Of a stretch of 64,000 nt of DNA, positions 1 to 6,803 are shown in pieces (the first letter of the stretch is position 1; every line of letters starts with the position of its first letter). Position numbers and translations under genes: made by a program. The DNA is from BAIKAL-G1 sp943370385 (GTDB lineage Bacteria > Cyanobacteriota > Cyanobacteriia > PCC-6307 > Cyanobiaceae): assembly GCA_943370385.1 (NCBI GenBank), contig CALRQT020000002.1, positions 62,001-126,000 of the forward strand. Reading direction: 5' to 3'. The notes under the pieces were generated by a model. That model was not told where the DNA came from and did not search any database. It was given only the letters and a program-made list of their open reading frames with translations.

Positions 1-326
1 TCCCAAACCACCCGCACGACCTCCGTATGGCCGGTGCGGCCGCTGCACACCTCTTCGTAGCTGGGATTGGCGGTGTATCCGCCTGCATAGCCCACGGCTG
101 TGGTGACCACCCCGGGCAGGCGCCAAAAGCCTTTCTCGGCACCCCAAAAGCAGCCGCAGCCGAACAGGGCCTCCTGTTGGGACGTGCTCAGGGGCGCTTT
201 CAATGCCGTTCCCAAGACAACGTGACGCTCGGCTGTGGCGATGGGGGTGGGGCGACCCGGGAGGGCTGCCTCAGGGGCAATCAGGCTTGTTTTGTTCGCG
301 GCCTGGCCGCTGAAGAGTCCGAACAC
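1..326 (-). CDS. msrA: Peptide methionine-S-sulfoxide reductase MsrA, 3' end cut by window edge
   Basis: Reduces methionine S-sulfoxide in oxidised proteins, using thioredoxin-supplied electrons, in the cytosol. Reading the minus strand gives HVVLGTALKAPLS followed by the catalytic motif FGCGCFWGAEKGFW and then VVTTAVGYAGGYTANPSYEEVCSGRTGH in pieces, the conserved N-terminal half of MsrA. The catalytic cysteine is the one in CGCFWG. The gene runs off the left edge, so the C-terminal half is not visible. The start is uncertain: a GTG at 326 gives about 45 poorly conserved residues before the conserved core, and the frame stays open further upstream. The identity is very secure; the start is not. 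Confidence 0.9.
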   Translation of the reverse strand, partial: MFGLFSGQAANKTSLIAPEAALPGRPTPIATAERHVVLGTALKAPLSTSQQEALFGCGCFWGAEKGFWRLPGVVTTAVGYAGGYTANPSYEEVCSGRTGHTEVVRVVW

Positions 327-454
327 GCCCTTTGGCTGCAGTGGCTCCCAAGGGTAGGAAGGCTTCAAGCGGCATCGATGCGGTCGGTGAGCGGGCCCCG
401 TTTGCTCGATGGCGCTGCGGTTGCCTCCGTTCGCTTCGCGCCGGTGGCGTTCCC

Positions 455-700
455 CTAATTCGCCGGTTCGAGGCTGATGTGGTTGAGCAGGGTGGTGGTG
501 AAAGCGAAGAGCAGGAAGGGCAACGACAGCACCAGGATCAGGCCGACTCCCACCAGGGCCAGCACGGGTTTGGTCGCCCCCATCAGGGCCAGGCCGGCGG
601 CGAGGCTGGCCATGATCACCAGGATCCAGATCAGGATCTGGGCATAGATGTCCCCAAAGGTGAGCGTGCAGCGGAGTGTGTAGCCCTTCTCGCTCCCCAT
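455..700 (-). CDS. Small two-helix membrane protein, conserved hypothetical
   Basis: An 81-residue protein starting at the ATG at 700. It has a short polar N-terminus (MGSEKGYTLRCTLTFGDIYA) and then two hydrophobic helices, roughly residues 21-45 and 48-70, ending in NHISLEPAN. It is probably a small integral membrane protein of the plasma or thylakoid membrane. The function is unknown. The frame remains open upstream to 904, but that part is Gly/Pro/Ser-rich and does not look coding, so the internal ATG was chosen. It lies downstream of the ABC exporter on the same strand, 231 bp away, and could be co-transcribed with it. Confidence 0.7.
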   Translation of the reverse strand: MGSEKGYTLRCTLTFGDIYAQILIWILVIMASLAAGLALMGATKPVLALVGVGLILVLSLPFLLFAFTTTLLNHISLEPAN

Positions 701-931
701 TTGGCCTGGCCTGCAACTGGGACTAGCTAAGCGAGTTCCGGTGACCCCGATCCGGCCGCTCAACAAGACTTGAAACTGGGTCCCGCTGCGAAGGGTTGAA
801 CCTGTGCCCTTAGGGAGTGCCCGAAGGCGGTGCCCCAATCCGGGTGGACCCCCAGACAAGCGAGTGGAAGGGACTGGATCTACCACTACTTTCGTGGAGC
901 CCATCCCTGATCCAGCAAGGGGAGACGCCGT

Positions 932-2695
932 TTAAACAGCCTCTAGCTGTTGTTCGGCCTGCTGCCGTTCCCACAGGCGCCGGTAGGTGCCTGGTTGGTG
1001 GACCAGCTGGTCGTGGTGTCCTTCGGCCACCAGCTGGCCGTCCTCGAGCACCAAGATTCGGTCGCAGGCGGCGGCGGCCGAGAGCTGGTGGCTGATCATC
1101 AGGATCGTGCGCCCCTGCTGTTCGCGGATCGAGCGCAGAATCTCCGCCGCCGTGTTGTTGTCGACGCTGGCGAGGGCGTCATCGAGCACCAGGATCGGCG
1201 CGTCTACGAGCAGGGCCCGGCCTAGGGCGGCCCGCTGCCGTTGGCCGCCACTCAGGGTGATGCCCCGTTCGCCCACCAGGGTGGCGTAACCCTCCGGGAA
1301 GCCCTTGACGTCCCCCGCCAGGCGGGCCTGGCCGGCGGCCGTCTCCACCCGCTCCTGGCCGGCCTCCGGGTCGCCATAGCGCAGGTTGTCCGCCAGGCTG
1401 GCCGTAAACAGATAGCCCTCCTGGGGGACCAGGGCCACCAGCTGGCGCAGCTCTTCGAGGCCCAGTTTGGTGACATCACAGCCGCCGATGGAAAGCTGAC
1501 CTGGCGGTACTTCCACCATCCGGCCCAAGGCCCGGGCCAGGGTGGTTTTGCCGCAGCCCACCGGACCCACCACCGCCACGAGCTCCCCGGGCTCCAGGCG
1601 GAAACTCACATCGCGCAGGGCCTCGCGGTTGGCGCCTCCGTAGCTCACGCTCAGGTGGTTGGCCACCACGGAGCCGGACCTGCCGCCGCTGGGGCGGGGG
1701 GCCGGATTCGCCGGCGATTGGATCTGGGGTTCCCGGGAGAGCAGGTCTTCGACCCGTTCCAGGCTCACCTGGCCGGTCTGGAAGGTGTTGAGCGTGAACC
1801 CCAAAAGGGCTGTTGGGAAGACCAGGCGTTCCACGTAAAGGATCAGGGCCACGAGATCGCCAATGCTGAGGCGGCCGCTTTCCAGTTCGCCGCTGCCGAG
1901 GGCTAGCAGTAATACCAGGCTCACCGAGGAGATGCCCTCCAGCAAGGGAAACAGGGTGCTGCGGGTGCGGGCCAGGTTGAGGGCGTCGTTGCGGTAGCTG
2001 CGGTTGCGTTCGGCGAAGGCCTGGCGTTCGGTCGTCTCCTGGCCGTAAATCTTGATGGCGCTGATGCCAGAGAGGTCTTCCTGGATCAGGTCGCTCAGCT
2101 GGGCCAGGGATTCCTGCTGGCGCCTTTGTTGACCCATCATGCGGCCGCCAAACAGACGCACCGTCATCAGCATCAAGGGGTAGAGCCCCAGGGCCGCCAC
2201 GGTCAGCCAGCCGTTGATGCCGAGCATGGCCGGCAGGGTGAGGGCATAGGCCAGGGCGGTGTTGGTGAGGCTGAGCACGGCGAAGCCCATCAGCCGCCGC
2301 ACGTTCTCCACATCGCTGGTGGCCCGGCTGATCACTTCGCCGCTGCCGGTGCTTTGGATCCAGCCCGGCTCCTGGCGGAGCATGTGGTCGAAGATCTGCT
2401 GCTTGAGGTTCGCCTCCACCTGGCGGCCCACGCCGAAAACCAGGGTGCGCGACAGCAGCCGCATCGCCGCCATCACCGTGGCCAGAGCCACGATCAGGGC
2501 CGCCTTGCGCAGAACATCCACCTCGGCAAAGCCGCCGTGCAGGTCGTCGATCACCCCGCGCACCAGCAGGGGGATGCTGACGCTGAGCAGGTTCACCACC
2601 ACCAGCGCCGCCACTCCGTAGCCCACCTGGCGGCGGTAGGGCCGGAGGTAGCGCCGGATCAGGCCTAAGCGCAGGGCGGCCATAGAGCTAGGCAA
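932..2695 (-). CDS. ABC exporter, fused membrane and ATPase domains (MsbA/MdlB type)
   Basis: A half-transporter of 587 residues with an N-terminal six-helix transmembrane domain (about residues 1-330) fused to a nucleotide-binding domain. The ATPase part shows Walker A (GPVGCGKTT), a Q-loop (LVPQEGYLF), the ABC signature (LSGGQRQRAALGRAL), Walker B (ILVLDDALASVD) and the switch histidine (MISHQLS). The residue after the Walker B aspartate is Asp where the catalytic Glu is usual; this variant is typical of the degenerate site in heterodimeric exporters. The substrate cannot be told from sequence; lipids, peptides or drugs are typical. Start options are MPSSM or the internal MAALRLG. It is divergent from the DUF3288 gene. 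Confidence 0.92.
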   Translation of the reverse strand: MPSSMAALRLGLIRRYLRPYRRQVGYGVAALVVVNLLSVSIPLLVRGVIDDLHGGFAEVDVLRKAALIVALATVMAAMRLLSRTLVFGVGRQVEANLKQQIFDHMLRQEPGWIQSTGSGEVISRATSDVENVRRLMGFAVLSLTNTALAYALTLPAMLGINGWLTVAALGLYPLMLMTVRLFGGRMMGQQRRQQESLAQLSDLIQEDLSGISAIKIYGQETTERQAFAERNRSYRNDALNLARTRSTLFPLLEGISSVSLVLLLALGSGELESGRLSIGDLVALILYVERLVFPTALLGFTLNTFQTGQVSLERVEDLLSREPQIQSPANPAPRPSGGRSGSVVANHLSVSYGGANREALRDVSFRLEPGELVAVVGPVGCGKTTLARALGRMVEVPPGQLSIGGCDVTKLGLEELRQLVALVPQEGYLFTASLADNLRYGDPEAGQERVETAAGQARLAGDVKGFPEGYATLVGERGITLSGGQRQRAALGRALLVDAPILVLDDALASVDNNTAAEILRSIREQQGRTILMISHQLSAAAACDRILVLEDGQLVAEGHHDQLVHQPGTYRRLWERQQAEQQLEAV

Positions 2696-2827
2696 GGTGC
2701 TGCCAACCTACGGAGCCCGGGTCCAGGCCGGCGGCTGGGCTCCGCCGGGCGCCGTTGGCGGGGGAATGCTTGGACCGTCTACTGGCCTGGGTCAAGCTGG
2801 AGCAGCAAGTGTTCGCCCGATCCCGCC

Positions 2828-3142
2828 ATGGCCGAGCTGCAGCAGGCCCATCCGCTCTATGCCAAAGATCGGGACCTGGTGGACCAGCTGCTGGCCGTGC
2901 AGGTGCCCGCTGACGGCCATCTGGTGGACCTGGCCCGGTTGCTGAGCCGTTACGAGGGCTTCCCGGGGGCCGAAGACCTGCGCGATGACCTGGCCAAGAC
3001 CCTGCGCCTCTGGAGCCTCAGTCGCGACGGGCTGCACCAGCGCACCCGGGCGATCTGGGCCGGTGGCTACCGGCCCGGCGCCCAACCGGTGGCAGAAGCC
3101 GTGGGTTCGGGCTTCGACACGGCCGATCAGGACAGTCCCTGA
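2828..3142 (+). CDS. DUF3288 family protein
   Basis: A soluble protein of 104 residues with the cyanobacterial DUF3288 pattern: HPLYAKDRDLVDQLL near the N-terminus, LARLLSRYEGFPGAEDLRDD in the middle and LRLWSLSRDGLHQRTR towards the end. The function of the family is not known. It starts at an ATG at 2828 and is divergent from the ABC exporter, about 130 bp away. A strong hairpin followed by a T-run lies 114 bp downstream, just before trpD, and probably ends this transcript. Confidence 0.85.
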   Translation: MAELQQAHPLYAKDRDLVDQLLAVQVPADGHLVDLARLLSRYEGFPGAEDLRDDLAKTLRLWSLSRDGLHQRTRAIWAGGYRPGAQPVAEAVGSGFDTADQDSP

Positions 3143-3255
3143 GCCGGGGGGCTCCCCCATCAAGGTGGTTTTGGCATGGAGCGGATCGGCTTGCAGCCGG
3201 AGCGATGTTCAGAACGGCCCATTCGGGGTGATAGTGGGGGAGTCCCCATCACTCG

Positions 3256-3287
3256 GCCCGGCGTGTCTTGCACCCGGGCTTTTTTTT
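3256..3287 (+). terminator. Rho-independent terminator or attenuator before trpD
   Basis: A 6-bp GC stem (GCCCGG at 3256-3261 pairing with CCGGGC at 3274-3279, 12-nt loop) is followed directly by eight T residues. It sits 114 bp after the DUF3288 stop and 28 bp before the trpD start. Termination of the DUF3288 transcript is the simple reading; attenuation of trpD is the alternative. Confidence 0.75.
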
Positions 3288-3315
3288 GGGAACCCCCTGA
3301 CTCCTCGCCCTTGCC

Positions 3316-4353
3316 GTGACCCAGCCAGCCGTTTGGACTCCCCTGCTGGAGCAGTTGCTGGCCGGGGAGGCCCTCACCACCGCCCAGGCGGCCCAGTTGA
3401 TGCAGGGCTGGTTGGCGGAAACGATTGAGCCGGTTCAGACCGGCGCCCTGCTCACCGCCCTGCGGCTCAAGGGGGCCAGCGGCGAAGAGCTGGCGGCGAT
3501 GGCGGCGGTGTTGCTGGAGGCCTGTGCCCTGCCCCCGGGTCGCCCCAACCAATTGTTGGTCGATACCTGCGGCACGGGCGGTGCCGGCGCCGACAGCTTC
3601 AACATCTCCACCGCCGTGGCCTTTACCGCGTCGGCCTGTGGGGCCACGGTGGCCAAGCACGGCAACCGCAGCGCCAGCGGCCGGGTTGGCTCCGCCGATG
3701 TGCTCGAAGCCCTGGGGCTGAACCTGGCCGCCCCCCAGGACCAGGTGGTGGCTGCCCTGGGCGCGGCGGGTGTGACGTTTCTGTTTGCGCCGGGTTGGCA
3801 TCGGGCCCTGGTGGGCCTGGTGCCCCTGCGCCGCAGCCTGGGGGTGCGCACGGTCTTCAACCTGCTGGGTCCCCTGGTGAACCCCCTGCGGCCCGATGCC
3901 CAGGTGCTCGGGGTGGCCCGGGCCGACCTGCTCGATCCCATGGCCGAGGCCCTGGCCCGGCTCGGCCAGGGCCGCGCCGTGGTGGTGCATGGCCACGGCG
4001 GCCTGGATGAGGCCAGCCTGTCGGGGCCCAGCCAGCTGCGGCTACTGGAGAACGGCGCCCTGCGCAGCGAGGAGCTCGATCCCCAGGCCCTGGGCCTCGA
4101 GGCAGCCCCGCTCGAGGCTCTCCAAGGCGGTGACACTGCCACCAATCGGGCGATCCTCGAGGCCGTGCTCCAGGGCGGTGGCACGGGCGCCCAGCGGGAT
4201 GTGGTGATCCTCAATACGGCCCTAGTGCTCTGGGCCGCTGGCCTGACGGACCGCCTCGCCGATGGGGTGGCCCAGGCCCGCAGCAGCCTGGCGGCGGGCC
4301 AACCCTGGCAGCGCTTGGTGGCCCTGCGCCAGGCCCTGGCTGGGCCCTCCTGA
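3316..4353 (+). CDS. trpD: Anthranilate phosphoribosyltransferase
   Basis: Second step of tryptophan synthesis: joins anthranilate to phosphoribosyl pyrophosphate. The 345-residue length is normal for TrpD. The PRPP-binding loop is seen as DTCGTGG (residues 83-89) and the anthranilate/PRPP site as KHGNRSASG (114-122), followed by FNLLGPLVNP. It starts at a GTG at 3316 with no clear Shine-Dalgarno site. carA begins only 15 bp after its stop, so the two are probably co-transcribed; both feed amino acid and nucleotide synthesis. No other trp genes are in the window. Confidence 0.97.
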   Translation: MTQPAVWTPLLEQLLAGEALTTAQAAQLMQGWLAETIEPVQTGALLTALRLKGASGEELAAMAAVLLEACALPPGRPNQLLVDTCGTGGAGADSFNISTAVAFTASACGATVAKHGNRSASGRVGSADVLEALGLNLAAPQDQVVAALGAAGVTFLFAPGWHRALVGLVPLRRSLGVRTVFNLLGPLVNPLRPDAQVLGVARADLLDPMAEALARLGQGRAVVVHGHGGLDEASLSGPSQLRLLENGALRSEELDPQALGLEAAPLEALQGGDTATNRAILEAVLQGGGTGAQRDVVILNTALVLWAAGLTDRLADGVAQARSSLAAGQPWQRLVALRQALAGPS

Positions 4354-4368
4354 GGTGGCCAGCCTTGG

Positions 4369-5592
4369 GTGATGATCGTCTCCATGGACGTGTTGATGGA
4401 ATTGGCGCCATCCCCCCAAGCCGAGGCCCAGCAGGGCTCCCCCCAGAGCGGCCCTGACGCCGCCCTGCTGGTGTTGGCCGATGGCCTGGTGCTGCGGGGT
4501 GAGGCCTTTGGGGCCCGCGGTTGCGCCATCGGTGAAGTGGTCTTCAACACCGGCATGACCGGCTACCAGGAGGTCATCACGGACCCGAGCTACGCGGGGC
4601 AACTGGTCACCTTCACCTACCCGGAGCTGGGCAATACGGGCGTCAACCCGCAGGACCAGGAGGCGGCTCGGCCCCATGTGCGCGGAGTGATTGCCCGCCA
4701 GCTGGCCCCTAGGCCCAGCAGCTGGCGCTCCCAGCAGACCCTGCCCGCCTGGCTCCAGCAGCATGGGGTGGTCGGCATCGCCGGCATCGACACCCGGGCC
4801 CTGGTGCGGCACCTGCGCGAGGCCGGCGCCATGAACGGGGCCATCTGTAGCGATGGCAGTTCGCCCCAGCAGGTGCTCGAGCGGGTGCGCTCGGCCCCTT
4901 CGATGGCGGGCCTGAACCTGGCGGCGGCGGTGACCACGGCCGAGGCCTACCAATGGCAAGCCCTCTGCCCAGCTGACTTTGACCAGCGGCCCATGGATCC
5001 CCCCCCCACCCCCTACCGGGTCGTGGCGATCGATTTTGGGATCAAGCGGGCCATCCTCGAGCGGCTGGTGGCCCACGGCTGCAGCGTCACGGTGTTGCCG
5101 GCCACGGCCAGCCTGGAGGAGGTGTTGGCCCTGGAGCCCGAGGGGGTGTTCCTGTCCAATGGTCCTGGGGATCCGGCGGCCGTCACCAGTGGCGTTGCCC
5201 TGGCCCGGGGCCTGGTGCAGCAAGAAACCCTGCCGGTGTTTGGCATCTGCCTGGGTCACCAGATCCTGGGCCTGGCCCTAGGCGGCCAGACCTACAAGCT
5301 CGGCTACGGCCACCGGGGCCTCAACCACCCCTGTGGCAGCACTGGCCTGGTGGAGATCACCAGCCAGAACCACGGGTTTGCGATCGATGCCACCTCCCTG
5401 CCGGCCGAGCTGGTGGAGGTGACCCACTACAACCTCAACGACCGCACCGTGGCGGCCCTGGCCCATCGGCACCAACCCCTGTTCGGCGTGCAATATCACC
5501 CGGAAGCCAGCCCCGGCCCCCACGACGCCGACCACCACTTCGGCCGTTTCGTTGCCTTCATGCAGCAGCGCCGCATCGGAACATTGGCTTGA
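4369..5592 (+). CDS. carA: Carbamoyl-phosphate synthase small subunit
   Basis: Glutamine amidotransferase subunit that supplies ammonia to CarB for carbamoyl phosphate, used in arginine and pyrimidine synthesis. The N-terminal CPSase small-chain domain shows GEVVFNTGMTGYQE and DPSYAGQ. The C-terminal class I glutaminase domain has the nucleophile Cys294 (FGICLGHQ) and the His377/Glu379 pair (YHPEASPGPHD). The 407 residues include about 25 extra N-terminal residues before the conserved LVLADG core; an internal ATG at 4384 is an alternative start. carB is not in this window. Confidence 0.97.
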   Translation: MMIVSMDVLMELAPSPQAEAQQGSPQSGPDAALLVLADGLVLRGEAFGARGCAIGEVVFNTGMTGYQEVITDPSYAGQLVTFTYPELGNTGVNPQDQEAARPHVRGVIARQLAPRPSSWRSQQTLPAWLQQHGVVGIAGIDTRALVRHLREAGAMNGAICSDGSSPQQVLERVRSAPSMAGLNLAAAVTTAEAYQWQALCPADFDQRPMDPPPTPYRVVAIDFGIKRAILERLVAHGCSVTVLPATASLEEVLALEPEGVFLSNGPGDPAAVTSGVALARGLVQQETLPVFGICLGHQILGLALGGQTYKLGYGHRGLNHPCGSTGLVEITSQNHGFAIDATSLPAELVEVTHYNLNDRTVAALAHRHQPLFGVQYHPEASPGPHDADHHFGRFVAFMQQRRIGTLA

Positions 5593-5692
5593 TCGCGGCA
5601 CCCTTTGGGGCTACGGGGCGGGGACGCCCCGGATTTTTGTTGCGAACTCCCCCGTTTTCGGATCGCTGCCTACACTTCGAGCGCTCGATCCA

Positions 5693-6073
5693 TTGGGGGC
5701 AGGACCGATCATTGATCTGCAGCGATTGACCGTGTCCCTGCGGGGCGGCTCTGAGCAGCAGGCTGGTTGCTTGTTGTTCCGTTTTACGGGCCAGTTGGAT
5801 GCCTATTCCGACAAGAATTTCCTTGCATTCATCAGCGAGCAGCGAGGCACGAGCCCCCTGCCGATCGTGATCGACCTCAGCCGCATTGATTTCATCGATT
5901 CCTCCGGCCTTGGGGTCTTGGTGCAGTTGGCGAAGCAGTGCCAGGACGCCGGCATCCAGTTCCTGGTGGTGGGCAATGCCCGGGTCGTCCAGACCGTGAA
6001 ACTGGTTCGTCTTGAGGAGTTTCTCCATCTCCAGCCCGATCTCGAGACCGCCCTGGCTGCCCTCACTCCTTGA
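5693..6073 (+). CDS. STAS-domain anti-sigma-factor antagonist-like protein
   Basis: A short single-domain STAS protein of the SpoIIAA type, which normally acts in partner-switching regulation through reversible serine phosphorylation. The phosphorylatable site is present in IDFIDSSGLGVLVQL, and the C-terminal half reads FLVVGNARVVQTVKLVR. The partner kinase and sigma factor are not nearby. No ATG lies in a sensible place: a TTG at 5693 gives about 126 residues, and an ATG at 5552 would overlap the end of carA with an unconvincing N-terminus. A TACACT sequence at 5671-5676 may be a -10 element and would favour the later start. Confidence 0.82.
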   Translation: MGAGPIIDLQRLTVSLRGGSEQQAGCLLFRFTGQLDAYSDKNFLAFISEQRGTSPLPIVIDLSRIDFIDSSGLGVLVQLAKQCQDAGIQFLVVGNARVVQTVKLVRLEEFLHLQPDLETALAALTP

Positions 6074-6182
6074 GCGTTCCCCGCTGAGGTTCCCCTCTGG
6101 CCCCAGGACCCCAAGGGCTGAACTGCCCAGTCGTGCAATGTCAGCCGGTTAAGCGCCAGAAACGGCATGGCCTCAAAGGCAA

Positions 6183-6274
6183 GGCCCTGAACAGGCAAGG
6201 GTCTGAACAGGAAAGGTCTGAATAGGAAAGGCCTGAACAGGCAAGCCCTGAGCGGGAAACGTTCGAAAAGGAAA
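6183..6274 (+). repeat. Degenerate 15-16 bp tandem repeat, six units
   Basis: Six adjacent units with the pattern GGYCTGAACAGGMAA at 6183-6198, 6199-6214, 6215-6229, 6230-6244, 6245-6259 and 6260-6274. The array runs straight into the ATG of the Mini-III gene, so the last unit supplies the AAGGA ahead of the start codon. On the reverse strand one frame reads as pentapeptide-like units (SGLAC, SGLSY, SDLSC). Confidence 0.85.
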
Positions 6275-6786
6275 TGTCGCAAAGCCAAATGATCGAGGGT
6301 GAGGGGGCTGCCAGCCCAATCTCTGGCAGCGATGCGGTAGCCGATTGCCCTGGCGCCAAGGCTCCCTCTGGCCCTTCCAACGCCGCCTGGCTGGCAGGCT
6401 TGTCAGGGTTGCCACACGCCATGGCCGGGCCGGAGTTGGGTCCGCTCCAGCTCGCCTGGCTGGGGGATGCGGTGTGGGAATTGCATCAGCGTTTGCGCCA
6501 ATGCCAGCGCCCTGGTCGCAGTGCCGACCTGCATCGGGCCGTGGTGGCAGCGGTTCGCGCCGATGCCCAGGCCCTGGCCCTCGAGCAGCTCGAACCCCTA
6601 CTCACGGACCAGGAGCTCGATTGGGTGCGGCGCGGCCGCAACCGGGCTGGCCGCGGACCCCGGGCCGGCGAGGCCGGGGTCTATGGCCGGGCGACGGGAT
6701 TTGAGACAATGGTGGGCTGGCTCTTTTTGCAGAATCCGTCGCGGCTTGCCGAGCTGCTGGATCAACTGGAGGAGAACGCCCGATAA
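6274..6786 (+). CDS. mrnC: Mini-ribonuclease III
   Basis: RNase III-like endonuclease without a double-stranded RNA-binding domain, known to mature 23S rRNA ends. The catalytic core is seen in LAWLGDAVWELHQRLR, the RRGRNRAGRGPR block and YGRATGFETMVGWLFL. The protein is 170 residues; the conserved core begins near residue 50 (MAGPELGPLQ), so the ATG at 6421 is a serious alternative start giving 121 residues, closer to the family's size. The upstream ATG at 6274 follows an AAGGA sequence but with very short spacing. The next gene, an rRNA methyltransferase, starts 17 bp downstream, which makes a ribosomal RNA-processing pair. Confidence 0.9.
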   Translation: MSQSQMIEGEGAASPISGSDAVADCPGAKAPSGPSNAAWLAGLSGLPHAMAGPELGPLQLAWLGDAVWELHQRLRQCQRPGRSADLHRAVVAAVRADAQALALEQLEPLLTDQELDWVRRGRNRAGRGPRAGEAGVYGRATGFETMVGWLFLQNPSRLAELLDQLEENAR

Positions 6787-6803
6787 CCCTTTGCCTGTTT
6801 GCC

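Noticed and set aside
5803..6288. Minus-strand frame with FLFRP repeats as a pentapeptide-repeat gene
   Set aside because: Most of it is antisense to the STAS gene; only the repeat part is suggestive, so it is kept as a finding and not as a gene.
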